Assembly (NCBI GenBank): GCA_024690445.1
Contig: JAILPD010000053.1
Span: 1 to 7,533 of the forward strand
DNA length: 7,533 nt
Reading direction: 5' to 3'
Source: Acholeplasmatales bacterium
Lineage (GTDB): Bacteria; Bacillota_I; Bacilli_A; Acholeplasmatales; Anaeroplasmataceae
Each line of letters starts with the position of its first letter. Within the stretch, counting starts at the first letter, position 1. The notes under the pieces are model-generated. The model had not been told where the DNA came from. It searched no databases and saw nothing but the letters and a program-made list of their open reading frames with translations. Shown one piece after another: positions 1-6,973 of the stretch. The translations under genes were made by a program, and so were the position numbers.

Positions 1-466
1 TAGAATTTATTTCCTTTATTAGCTCCTCTTGTAGCTAAGCGTTCTACTATATGTCCTTTATTACATTTAGGACAAATAATATCACTTGTTGGAGTTTCAA
101 CCTTTACTTCTTTAGCACTACAATTTAGGCTACAGCTTAAATTGCCATCCTTATCCTTAACCATTAATGAACCACAGTTAGGACATAACTCCTTAGTTGG
201 TTCTCCATTTAAGATACATTTACATCTTGGATAATTGTCGCAAGCATAGAATTTGTTTCCTTTATTCTTGCCTCTTGATGCAACACGCTCTACTATATGT
301 CCCTTTTTACATACTGGACAAATAATATCACTCTTAGGTGCCTGGCTACAGTTTTGGCTACAATATGGATTACCATTTGAATCTTTAAGCATTATAGATC
401 CACAAAGTGGGCATTCCTCATCTAATGGTTCATCTGAGAATGTTGTTTTACATTTTGGATAATTGC
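1..466 (-). repeat. Degenerate tandem duplication in the 3' part of topA (zinc-ribbon pair)
   Basis: The DNA coding for the last zinc ribbons is a diverged direct repeat. Bases 1-90 closely resemble 247-336 (offset 246), and bases around 140-238 resemble 368-466 (offset 228). Each unit codes for a short ribbon (CPxCGSxMxKDxxGN, then CSxNC) followed by a long ribbon (CPxCxKGHIVER, then FYACxNYPxC). The offset differs by 18 bases because the second linker is six residues longer, around KEVKVETPTSD. The likeness is clear by eye at both DNA and protein level, which suggests a fairly recent duplication inside the gene. Confidence 0.85.
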
Positions 467-2378
467 CACAGGCATAAAAGATTGCACCCTTATTTTTTCC
501 TGTTTTAACTATTCTTTTTACAATATTACTCTTACCACATTCAGGACATAAAATACCTGTATCATCATCTGAATTATCACTCTTTTGAATATAATTACAA
601 GATGGATAATTAGAACAGCTTATAAATTCTCCATATTTACCATTTCTTATTACTAATGGATGTCCACACTTAGGACATAATAAGTCTGTGGCGATAGGGT
701 ATTTACCATCCATATGTTCTTTAGCATAATCTAATAATGGCTCAAAGCCTTCATAGAATTCTTGTAATTCTTCTAATTTTGCTTTTTCACCCTTAGCAAT
801 TTTATCTAGGTCTGTTTCCATATTAGCAGTATATTTTACATTAACTATTTCTTTAAAATATTCTGTTAATTTATCTGTTGTTAACATACCTTGTTCAGTA
901 GGTACTAAGAACTTATTATCTAAATATACATAATTTCTATCCTTTAGTGTAAAGATAGTTTGAGCATATGTAGAAGGTCTACCTATACCTAATTCTTCCA
1001 TATCTTTAATTAAAGCAGCTTCTGTATATCTCTTCTTTGGTTCTGTAACCTTATCTAATATTTCAATTTTATCAGCATCAAAGGAATCACCTACATTTAA
1101 GATAGGTAATTTGTTATCCTTATCATCTTCATCTCTTTTATATACCTTTAAATAACCATCAAATTGAAGTAAAGAACCATTCATTGTCCAAGTTGAATTA
1201 GTATTTTCTAAATCAACTCTAGTTGATTCATAAACTGAATTAGACATTAAAGATGCAAGTGTTCTATTATAAATTAGCTTATATAGCTTATATTCATCTG
1301 ATGTTAAATATGGCTTTAAGCTTTCTGGAGTTCTCTTAATAGATGTAGGTCTTATACCTTCATGAGCATCTTGCGCTCCCTTTTGGCTTTTAAGCTTAAG
1401 CTTACCTACATAATTTTGTCCATAATTATCTTTAATATAAGATAGAGCATCATTAACAAATGAATCTGCTAATCTTGTTGAGTCTGTTCTCATATAAGTA
1501 ATTAAACCAACAGTTTCACTACCAATATTTTTACCTTCATATAATGATTGAGCAGCATTCATTGTTCTTGTTGGCGCAAATCCTAATTTAATATTTGCGT
1601 CCTGTTGCATTGTAGATGTAGTATATGTTGGATTAGATGATTTAGATACATTTTTCTTTTCAATATTTGTTACTTTAAATTTATCTAAATTTTTTTCTAA
1701 TTCTTCTAATGTATTTCTATTAAAGATTCTATTTTTAGAATCTATTTTTACACCATTTAATGTATTTAATTTAATCTTATTTCCTTTATATTCTCCTTCA
1801 ATTTCATAATAATTGACTGGAATAAAGGCTTTTATTTCTTTTTCTAGATTAACTATTAATAATAAAGCAACTGATTGTACTCTACCTGCAGATGGAGATG
1901 AAATCTTCTTTCTCAATAAACTTGATAATTGGAATCCTAAGATTCTATCAATCATTCTTCTTGTCTCTTGTGAGTCAACCATTTGTAAATCGATTCTATG
2001 AGGTTTATCTAAAGCTTCCTTCACAGCAGTTTTAGTAATCTCATGGAATTCTACTCTATTTAAATCATTGAAATCTAATCCTAACGTTTTAGCTAAATGA
2101 TAAGCAATAGCTTCACCCTCACGGTCGGGGTCGGTAGCAAGGTATACTTGATGTCCCTTACATTCCTTTTTTAAATAATCTACTAACTTTTGTTTATCAT
2201 CACTTATTTTATATGTAGGAATAAAGCCATTTTCAATATCAATACCTAATCCATTCTTACCCTTAGTGGCAAGATCACATATGTGTCCTTTAGAGGATAA
2301 TACAGTGTATCCTGGTCCAAGATATGTTCCTATTGTCTTTGATTTAGAAGGAGACTCGACAATAATTACCTTGTTCAT
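1..2378 (-). CDS. topA: DNA topoisomerase I (type IA), C-terminus cut by the window edge
   Basis: This type IA topoisomerase relaxes negatively supercoiled DNA by nicking one strand through a 5'-phosphotyrosine link and passing the other strand through. The 792 complete codons visible start with MNKVIIVESPSK, which holds the TOPRIM glutamate (E8). The TOPRIM metal motif DPDREGEA is at residues 83-90, SAGRVQS at about 163-169, the active-site tyrosine is Y295 in ITYMRTDSTR, and DAHEGIRPT begins near residue 337. The C-terminal tail from about residue 566 carries six four-cysteine zinc-ribbon units, with first cysteines at 568, 611, 656, 687, 732 and 769; the last is cut off. Typical Firmicutes TopA proteins are near 690 residues with about three such units, so this tail is expanded. 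The start is set by AGAGGGG at 2388-2394, nine bases upstream, behind a strong promoter. The gene appears to be transcribed alone from that promoter; what follows it lies outside the window. Confidence 0.97.
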   Translation of the reverse strand, partial: MNKVIIVESPSKSKTIGTYLGPGYTVLSSKGHICDLATKGKNGLGIDIENGFIPTYKISDDKQKLVDYLKKECKGHQVYLATDPDREGEAIAYHLAKTLGLDFNDLNRVEFHEITKTAVKEALDKPHRIDLQMVDSQETRRMIDRILGFQLSSLLRKKISSPSAGRVQSVALLLIVNLEKEIKAFIPVNYYEIEGEYKGNKIKLNTLNGVKIDSKNRIFNRNTLEELEKNLDKFKVTNIEKKNVSKSSNPTYTTSTMQQDANIKLGFAPTRTMNAAQSLYEGKNIGSETVGLITYMRTDSTRLADSFVNDALSYIKDNYGQNYVGKLKLKSQKGAQDAHEGIRPTSIKRTPESLKPYLTSDEYKLYKLIYNRTLASLMSNSVYESTRVDLENTNSTWTMNGSLLQFDGYLKVYKRDEDDKDNKLPILNVGDSFDADKIEILDKVTEPKKRYTEAALIKDMEELGIGRPSTYAQTIFTLKDRNYVYLDNKFLVPTEQGMLTTDKLTEYFKEIVNVKYTANMETDLDKIAKGEKAKLEELQEFYEGFEPLLDYAKEHMDGKYPIATDLLCPKCGHPLVIRNGKYGEFISCSNYPSCNYIQKSDNSDDDTGILCPECGKSNIVKRIVKTGKNKGAIFYACGNYPKCKTTFSDEPLDEECPLCGSIMLKDSNGNPYCSQNCSQAPKSDIICPVCKKGHIVERVASRGKNKGNKFYACDNYPRCKCILNGEPTKELCPNCGSLMVKDKDGNLSCSLNCSAKEVKVETPTSDIICPKCNKGHIVERLATRGANKGNKF

Positions 2379-2387
2379 TTTACAACA

Positions 2388-2394
2388 CCCCTCT
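2388..2394 (-). promoter_or_regulatory. Ribosome binding site of topA
   Basis: Read on the minus strand this is AGAGGGG, nine bases before the ATG at 2378. It is strongly purine-rich and fixes the topA start. Confidence 0.75.
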
Positions 2395-2405
2395 TTCGTA
2401 AACAT

Positions 2406-2434
2406 ATAATAGGGCAAAAAAATTCATATGTCAA
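2406..2434 (-). promoter_or_regulatory. Sigma-A type promoter of topA
   Basis: On the minus strand the -35 box is a perfect TTGACA (2429-2434) and the -10 box is TATTAT (2406-2411), with exactly 17 bases between them. The spacer contains a T-run. Very AT-rich DNA with long T and A runs lies just upstream, around 2440-2480, and could act as an UP element. The predicted start site near 2399 gives a leader of only about 20 bases, which leaves no room for a riboswitch. Confidence 0.85.
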
Positions 2435-2496
2435 GGCAAAAAAAGACAGATTTTTTTTATATATATTATATATAGATAATAGAGAAATTTTTTGAG

Positions 2497-2529
2497 AAAG
2501 AAAAAGCGCCCATCGTTTGATGAGCACTT
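2497..2529 (-). terminator. Rho-independent terminator of the DegV-FakA operon
   Basis: On the minus strand, downstream of the FakA-like stop codon, an 11-pair stem (including two G-T wobbles) forms between GTGCTCATC-type and GATGGGCGC-type arms around an AAAC loop. The run TTTTTCTTTC follows directly. It sits about 55 bases after the stop codon and about 60 bases upstream of the topA -35 box, so it insulates topA from the operon. Confidence 0.85.
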
Positions 2530-2584
2530 CTATTTAAAAAAACAAATTCACAATCACTACAAATCACTTTTGAAGTAGAGATAT

Positions 2585-4216
2585 CTATTCTATACCAATT
2601 ATATAGCTATATACATCTTGGTTACCCTCAACAGGATATACCTCAATATAAGAATTAAATGCTTGCGCTATTGCTTCTATTTCTGCAGTTTCTTCTATTC
2701 TTACATCAATACCACATAATACTGTTAAAACAGATTTATCTTTAAAATCTGGTATTGCTCTAAAGGCTGCCTTAATAGCACTAATTCTATCCTTACTAGC
2801 AGATATTAAATTTCCATTATAGATACAAATGAAATCACCCTTTTTAATAACGATATCATTGATATTTGTATCACGGATGGAATATGTTACCTCTAATGTT
2901 GAAACATTAGAAATAACCTCATTAAATTCACTTAAAATTGTATCTACATCATCTGAATCAAAATTGATCATCTGACATGCAGAATATCCTTGAGCTATTG
3001 TTTTTGTTTTTACAACATAAACGTTTGACTTATCATAATTCTTTGCTGCCTGCTCTGCTGCCATAATAATATTTGAATTATTAGGGAATACAAAGATATT
3101 ATCAGCATTTAACATATTGAAGGCTTTGATGAAATCTTGTGTAGATGTATTCATAGTTTGACCACCAGATACAACCTCATCTACACCCATATCACGGAAT
3201 GCTTGAACTAAGCCTGCACCATTAGCTACCGCAACTGTTGCATACTTCTTATGCTCTCTTGCAAAAACAGGAGATTCAGTTTCTACTTGTTCTTCATCAT
3301 CAATATCTAAATTAATAATCTTAATTCTAATTAATTCACCAAATTTACGAGCCTCGCAAATTACAGTACCTGGGTGGAAAGTATTAATATGTAAATCTAA
3401 TACAGTATCATTTAAATTAGATACTAAATTAGAACCTAAACCACCTAAGATAGAATTAAAGTCCTTTAAATTAAATGAATTAACATCGATTTTAGAATTT
3501 TGTAGTTGTAAGCTAAAGTCGATAGCAAATCCATTAATTAATTTAGAATCTACTCCAAACTTCTTTTCATCTTTTGCCTCATCACTTAAAATGATTTCTT
3601 CCTCATTTAAATATTTAACGAATCCTTCAAATATTAAAATAAGACCAACCGCACCAGAATCTACTACACCTGCCTTTTTAAGAACAGGTAATAAATCTGG
3701 AGTTCTTTCTAATGACTCTTTAGCATATTTTAAATAAATATTTAAATATTCAGTTAAATTCATTCCATCCCTATAGTCATTTAAAGCAGCCTCACCAGCT
3801 TCTCTAACTACAGTAAGGATTGTTCCCTCAGTTGGGTTTTGAACAACCTTATAGGCTCTTTTAGTACCTGAAATTAGACTTTCTGCGAATTGCTTCACAG
3901 ATGCCTTTTCAAGCCCATCCAAAGCCTGTGAGATTCCTCTAAAATATTGAGATAGAATTACACCAGAGTTACCACGAGCATTCAATGTCATACTTCTAGA
4001 CATTAGCTTAGATACCTCTCCAATTGAGTTAGAAATAGTTTTTAAACCTTCCTCTACTCCACCCTCAATTGTCATTCTCATATTAGTACCAGTATCACCA
4101 TCTGGGACAGGGAATACATTTAAAGCATTTACTCTTTCAATATCAGAAAGTAAATTCTTTGAACCCATGGCCACCATATTGGCATATTGAGTACCATCTA
4201 ATTCAAATAAAATCAT
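2585..4216 (-). CDS. fakA: FakA-like fatty acid kinase catalytic subunit (DhaL/DAK2 domain, YloV family)
   Basis: This 543-residue protein has the length and domain order of FakA/YloV, the soluble kinase that phosphorylates a fatty acid held by a FakB (DegV) partner, using ATP. The N-terminal DhaL domain covers about residues 1-200. Its nucleotide and Mg site NVFPVPDGDTGTNM is at 33-46, with NARGNSGVILSQ at 79-90, PTEGT at 128-132 and VVDSGAVGL at 184-192. A middle domain spans about 225-300. The C-terminal FakA domain includes VAVANGAG near 328-335, GGQTMN at 351-356, FPNNSNI at 377-383 and AAEQAA at 386-391. Oddly, the middle domain has GFAIDF (229-234) and HINT (276-279) where the family usually has GYCTEF and HVHT, so likely zinc ligands are missing. 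It begins three bases after the DegV stop codon with only weak GAAGAG-like pairing, which suggests translational coupling. Kinase assignment is firm at family level; substrate and activity are inferred. Confidence 0.9.
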   Translation of the reverse strand: MILFELDGTQYANMVAMGSKNLLSDIERVNALNVFPVPDGDTGTNMRMTIEGGVEEGLKTISNSIGEVSKLMSRSMTLNARGNSGVILSQYFRGISQALDGLEKASVKQFAESLISGTKRAYKVVQNPTEGTILTVVREAGEAALNDYRDGMNLTEYLNIYLKYAKESLERTPDLLPVLKKAGVVDSGAVGLILIFEGFVKYLNEEEIILSDEAKDEKKFGVDSKLINGFAIDFSLQLQNSKIDVNSFNLKDFNSILGGLGSNLVSNLNDTVLDLHINTFHPGTVICEARKFGELIRIKIINLDIDDEEQVETESPVFAREHKKYATVAVANGAGLVQAFRDMGVDEVVSGGQTMNTSTQDFIKAFNMLNADNIFVFPNNSNIIMAAEQAAKNYDKSNVYVVKTKTIAQGYSACQMINFDSDDVDTILSEFNEVISNVSTLEVTYSIRDTNINDIVIKKGDFICIYNGNLISASKDRISAIKAAFRAIPDFKDKSVLTVLCGIDVRIEETAEIEAIAQAFNSYIEVYPVEGNQDVYSYIIGIE

Positions 4217-4219
4217 ATT

Positions 4220-5107
4220 CTACTCTTCACCAGCAATAGTTACTTCCTCACCAAAGAAATTAGTTGTAATTGTATCAGGACCTGTAGTAGCTGAAATGAT
4301 AGGTCCTAATGTAGAAACATTAATCTGTCCCTTAAATTTATCCTTTAAAGCATCTCTAATGTAATTAGCATCGCTTTCACAATCAGCATGTTCGATAAAT
4401 AAAATATTGTTTTCGTTATTATCGATTCTTTCTAAAATGATATTAACTAATTCATCTAATGATGGTTTTCTACCCTTAACCTTCTTAAATGAATAATTAT
4501 TACCATTCTTATCACCTAAAATAATAGGCTTAACTCCAATTAAATTACCAAAAAACGCTGTTGAAGCTTTAATTCTACCAGCCTTCTTTAACCAATCTAA
4601 TGTTGCAACTGTAGCGTATGTTTGAAACTTTAATTTATTTTCATCTAAATATGCAACTACCTCATCTAAAGTTTTACCTTCTTTAGCCATCTTAGCGGCA
4701 GTAATTGCCATATATCCTTCTGCATAATTAGAACGTAATGAGTCATAACAAATAACTCTTCTTCCCTTATACTTTTCTAATAATTCCTCTGAGAATGACT
4801 TAGCAGTATTAACTGATGCAGATAGCTTAGATGAACATGCGATATATAAAATATCTAATCCTTGGCTTAAATATTTTTCAAACTTTTCTTCAAGTTCAGT
4901 AATCTTAATCGCACCTGTAACTGAACGATTACCCTTCCTCATAGAATCGAAATATGCCTTAGGTGATAAATCCTTCCAATCTAGGTCAGCATCATAAGTT
5001 TTACCTTCGATAGTAAATACCATCTTTAGATAATCTAGGTCATATTCCTCTCTAAATTTAGCTTCAACATCTGATGTTGAGTCTGTAATTACTTGAAATG
5101 TTTTCAT
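4220..5107 (-). CDS. DegV family protein, FakB-like fatty-acid-binding subunit
   Basis: DegV/FakB proteins bind one fatty acid and present it to FakA for phosphorylation. I chose the ATG at 5107 (295 residues), because GGAGGT lies just before it and the family-typical start MKTFQVITDSTSDV follows. A longer reading from 5194 would add 29 unlikely residues and run through the promoter. Family features are ITDSTSDV (7-14), SSKLSAS (92-98), KKAGRIKAS (174-182), KPII (193-196) and a GP turn in ATTGPDT (273-279). Two usual ligand-site motifs are altered: RSVTGA (61-66) stands where TSQPS is common, and ATTGPDT replaces the usual HTGPG, losing the histidine. The kinase gene follows immediately, which supports a functional FakB-FakA pair. 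The bound ligand could differ from an ordinary fatty acid. Confidence 0.87.
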   Translation of the reverse strand: MKTFQVITDSTSDVEAKFREEYDLDYLKMVFTIEGKTYDADLDWKDLSPKAYFDSMRKGNRSVTGAIKITELEEKFEKYLSQGLDILYIACSSKLSASVNTAKSFSEELLEKYKGRRVICYDSLRSNYAEGYMAITAAKMAKEGKTLDEVVAYLDENKLKFQTYATVATLDWLKKAGRIKASTAFFGNLIGVKPIILGDKNGNNYSFKKVKGRKPSLDELVNIILERIDNNENNILFIEHADCESDANYIRDALKDKFKGQINVSTLGPIISATTGPDTITTNFFGEEVTIAGEE

Positions 5108-5111
5108 AGTT

Positions 5112-5117
5112 ACCTCC
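5112..5117 (-). promoter_or_regulatory. Ribosome binding site deciding the DegV start
   Basis: GGAGGT on the minus strand lies four bases before the ATG at 5107. No comparable site precedes the upstream in-frame ATG at 5194, so the shorter protein is preferred. Confidence 0.85.
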
Positions 5118-5133
5118 AATATTTTATTTCCTG

Positions 5134-5150
5134 TATAAGAAAACCTTATA
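5134..5150 (-). promoter_or_regulatory. Inverted repeat at the start of the DegV-FakA transcript, possible operator
   Basis: TATAAG and CTTATA flank a five-base centre and form a perfect 6-base inverted repeat. It lies immediately downstream of the -10 box and overlaps the predicted transcription start. A repressor bound here would block initiation; it could equally be a small leader hairpin. The regulator cannot be named, and short AT-rich repeats occur by chance in such DNA. Confidence 0.35.
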
Positions 5151-5153
5151 TTC

Positions 5154-5182
5154 ATTATATTATAATTAATATAAATTGTAAA
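5154..5182 (-). promoter_or_regulatory. Sigma-A type promoter of the DegV-FakA operon
   Basis: On the minus strand the -35 box is TTTACA (5177-5182) and the -10 box is a perfect TATAAT (5154-5159), spaced by exactly 17 bases. Transcription would start near 5147, leaving a leader of about 40 bases before the DegV start codon. A second overlapping TATAAT-like run lies five bases upstream, but its spacing to the -35 box is poor. Confidence 0.82.
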
Positions 5183-5193
5183 TCTTAAAAGCA

Positions 5194-5222
5194 TTGAACA
5201 ATTTTTAATAAAATGTTACAAT
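5194..5222 (+). promoter_or_regulatory. Sigma-A type promoter of azlCD
   Basis: The -35 box is TTGAAC (5194-5199) and the -10 box is TACAAT (5217-5222), with 17 bases between. The predicted start near 5229 leaves a leader of roughly 15 bases before the azlC ATG at 5245. It stands back to back with the DegV-FakA promoter, with only 11 bases between the two -35 boxes. Confidence 0.8.
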
Positions 5223-5235
5223 TCCTAAGCGGAAT
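5221..5235 (+). promoter_or_regulatory. Inverted repeat over the azlC transcription start, possible operator
   Basis: ATTCC and GGAAT form a perfect 5-base inverted repeat around TAAGC. It overlaps the end of the -10 box and the predicted start site, a common place for a repressor site. The repeat is short, so chance is possible. In other Firmicutes azlCD can be controlled by an Lrp-type protein, but nothing here identifies one. Confidence 0.3.
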
Positions 5236-5244
5236 GGTGAAAAT

Positions 5245-5988
5245 ATGAATGACTTTTTATATGGAATGAAAAAAGGAGTTCCAATCGCACTAGGCTATTT
5301 AGCAGTATCATTCTCATTTGGTGTAATTTGTATTGGTATGGGTATAACACCACTAATGAGTATAATAATATCCTTAACTAATATAACATCAGCCGGTCAA
5401 TATGCTGGTATTAAGATGATAGCTAAGGCTGCGGGCTATTTTGAAATTGGACTTACTGTATTATTAATAAATTTAAGATATTCATTGATGTCATTATCTC
5501 TATCTCAAAAATTAGATTCAACAATCCCAACAGGAGCAAGACTATTATTTGGATATGGAATAACTGATGAGGTATTCGCTGTAGCTATTACTGAAGAAAG
5601 AAAGCTTACAGCCAAATACATGTTTGGATTAGTATCACTACCTATTCTATTTTGGGTTGCAGGTACAGCACTTGGCGCACTTGCATCTAATATAATGCCT
5701 GAAAAGCTATTAGATGCCCTAGGAATATCATTATATGCAATGTTCATCTCTATTATCATTCCAGATGCTAAAAAGAATTATAGAATATTAGTAGTAATAT
5801 TAATTTCAGTTGCCTTATCATGCGTATTTGAATTTGTTCCATATATAAAAGAAATAGGTATTGGATTTAAAATTATTATATCTACTGTAGTAGCATCCTT
5901 AATAGGTGCTATCTTCTTCCCAATAATTAATACTGATACACCAGATGATCATAAGAATATTAATATGGAGGATAAAAGAGATGTATAA
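5245..5988 (+). CDS. azlC: AzlC family branched-chain amino acid exporter, large subunit
   Basis: AzlC is the larger membrane subunit of a two-component exporter for branched-chain amino acids and related compounds. The 247-residue protein matches the usual family length and is mostly hydrophobic, with about seven to eight membrane segments: roughly 13-34, 36-56, 65-86, 100-115, 124-149, 157-172, 180-198 and 206-228. Family motifs are SAGQYA (49-54), NLRYSLMS (76-83), GITDEVFA (105-112) and the SLPILFWVAGTALG stretch (131-144). The hydrophilic tail from about residue 230 is the region whose DNA holds the azlD ribosome binding site. The start has only a weak GGTGA site four bases upstream, so initiation may be inefficient. 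Its own promoter precedes it, and azlD follows with an 8-base overlap. Family assignment is strong; the exact substrate is inferred. Confidence 0.94.
   Translation: MNDFLYGMKKGVPIALGYLAVSFSFGVICIGMGITPLMSIIISLTNITSAGQYAGIKMIAKAAGYFEIGLTVLLINLRYSLMSLSLSQKLDSTIPTGARLLFGYGITDEVFAVAITEERKLTAKYMFGLVSLPILFWVAGTALGALASNIMPEKLLDALGISLYAMFISIIIPDAKKNYRILVVILISVALSCVFEFVPYIKEIGIGFKIIISTVVASLIGAIFFPIINTDTPDDHKNINMEDKRDV
5967..5971 (+). promoter_or_regulatory. Ribosome binding site deciding the azlD start
   Basis: GGAGG lies nine bases before the ATG at 5981, inside the end of azlC. It favours that start over the in-frame ATG at 5945, which would add 12 residues and has no such site. Confidence 0.8.
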
Positions 5989-6283
5989 TTTTATCGCCGT
6001 ATTAATAATGTCGTTAGTAACATATATACCAAGAGCATTACCTATTGCCTTTTTTAAAAAGAAAATAAAATCACAATTTATTAATTCATTCTTATTTTAT
6101 GTTCCATATGCTGTATTAGCATGTTTAACATTCCCAGGAATCTTCTTCTTTACAGATAATATTATTCTAGCAACAGTAGGTACCTTAACAGCAATTACAC
6201 TTGCCTTATTTAAGCAAAAACTATTTGTTGTTACTATTGTGTCTGTATTAGTTGTATTTGGATTAGAATTCTTACTAAGATAA
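5981..6283 (+). CDS. azlD: AzlD family branched-chain amino acid exporter, small subunit
   Basis: AzlD is the small hydrophobic partner that AzlC needs for export of branched-chain amino acids. The chosen start gives 100 residues, typical for the family, and opens with MYNFIAVLIMSLVTY. The hallmark TYIPRALP is at 14-21, and VPYAVLACLTFPGIF is at 41-55. Three to four membrane segments are visible, at about 2-15, 37-56, 60-77 and 81-99, with a basic KKKIK loop near 26-30. Its ATG lies inside azlC and the two genes overlap by eight bases (ATGTATAA), the classic arrangement for coupled translation of subunits. A terminator begins about 15 bases after the stop codon. Confidence 0.94.
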   Translation: MYNFIAVLIMSLVTYIPRALPIAFFKKKIKSQFINSFLFYVPYAVLACLTFPGIFFFTDNIILATVGTLTAITLALFKQKLFVVTIVSVLVVFGLEFLLR

Positions 6284-6298
6284 TTATGTAATAAAAAC

Positions 6299-6336
6299 AA
6301 AAAGACTAAACCGAAAAAAATCAGCTTAGTCTTTTT
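6299..6336. terminator. Bidirectional rho-independent terminator between azlD and the Nudix gene
   Basis: AAAAAGACTAA (6299-6309) and TTAGTCTTTTT (6326-6336) form a perfect 11-pair stem around a 16-base A-rich loop. On the plus strand the stem ends in a T run just after azlD. On the minus strand the other arm ends in TTTTTGTTTTTATT, so it can also stop transcription from the convergent Nudix operon, whose last gene ends about 100 bases away. Confidence 0.85.
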
Positions 6337-6360
6337 ATATTATATAGGAAACATTAGTAC

Positions 6361-6378
6361 AATAAGAAAACTCTTATT
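6361..6378. repeat. Small AT-rich hairpin in the convergent intergenic region
   Basis: AATAAGA and TCTTATT form a perfect 7-base inverted repeat around AAAC. It lies between the terminator and the end of the Nudix gene and has no strong T run. It may be a transcript-end hairpin of the minus-strand operon or chance. The remaining 6379-6436 shows nothing I can name. Confidence 0.3.
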
Positions 6379-6436
6379 TACTAAATATTCTTATGTTTTA
6401 AACTGGTGGGACTAAAGCGATTAAGTTCGAACACTA

Positions 6437-6955
6437 CTAATTAAAATAGCCTTCACTAATTAATATTTCTAATACTTTAGTTTCACGTTCTATCATGTCT
6501 TTATTTTTAGGACCATGATCACTATTTCTATTAGCATTAATTGCAATTCTAGGATCAACTAATTCCATTGTGAATTTTTCAAAATACTCATAATCATCTA
6601 GATTTTGGTTAATTATCTTATTCTCAACATCACATAAATAATAGAAATTATCTTGTATAAACATAGAATAGCCAGGATCTTTAGCTTTCTGTATTCTATG
6701 AACATATCCATATTCTTTAATGGAATCTTTTATAACTATGAACCCTGCTTCTTCAGCTGTTTCCCTAATTAATGCATCTATATTAGATTCTTGCTTTTCT
6801 ATTCCACCACCAGGAAATTTATAATAATCATAAACTAAACTATGAACCATATAAATTTTATTATCTTTAATTATAATAGCTCTAGCTGATGGTCTTTTAA
6901 ATGCTTTACCATTTTTATCATAATTCTTTAAATCTATTTCGAATAATAATCTCAT
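6437..6955 (-). CDS. Nudix hydrolase
   Basis: Nudix enzymes hydrolyse nucleoside diphosphates linked to another group, such as ADP-ribose, damaged dNTPs or sugar nucleotides. The 172-residue protein has a complete Nudix box at residues 50-72: G, five residues, E56, seven residues, then RETAEEAGF with the Mg-binding glutamates. A typical beta-strand lead-in, RAIIIKDNKIYMVH (25-38), and the YKFPGGG turn (45-51) come before it. The C-terminal part, with DPRIAINAN (133-141) and a final helix, is not diagnostic for substrate. No signal peptide or membrane segment is seen. The start has a modest GAAAGTGAGA sequence upstream and lies 18 bases after the phosphatase stop codon, so the two genes are probably co-transcribed. 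No separate promoter is obvious. The subfamily remains open. Confidence 0.92.
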   Translation of the reverse strand: MRLLFEIDLKNYDKNGKAFKRPSARAIIIKDNKIYMVHSLVYDYYKFPGGGIEKQESNIDALIRETAEEAGFIVIKDSIKEYGYVHRIQKAKDPGYSMFIQDNFYYLCDVENKIINQNLDDYEYFEKFTMELVDPRIAINANRNSDHGPKNKDMIERETKVLEILISEGYFN

Positions 6956-6973
6956 ATTTATCTCACTTTCAAT

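Noticed and set aside
253..462. Plus-strand open frame of 69 codons inside topA
   Set aside because: It is antisense to the zinc-ribbon coding region of topA, has no ribosome site and shows no recognisable domain.
1813..2001. Plus-strand open frame of 62 codons inside topA
   Set aside because: It is antisense to the conserved topA core around SAGRVQS, so it is a shadow.
2451..2480. Alternating AT tract as a replication origin or special structure
   Set aside because: It is only about 30 bases in an AT-rich genome, with no DnaA boxes or repeats; upstream promoter DNA explains it.
5108..5194. Upstream extension of the DegV protein by 29 residues
   Set aside because: The extension covers the promoter and leader, lacks a ribosome site and is absent from the family; the ATG at 5107 has a strong GGAGGT.
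5505..5759. Minus-strand open frame inside azlC
   Set aside because: It is antisense to well-conserved azlC motifs, with no promoter or ribosome site of its own.
6097..6300. Minus-strand open frame inside azlD
   Set aside because: It is antisense to azlD; its low-complexity Asn/Thr-rich product looks like a shadow.
6400..6440. Possible tRNA remnant, from a TTCGAA T-loop-like motif near 6427
   Set aside because: The flanking bases do not pair into a T stem, and no acceptor, anticodon or D arm can be found.
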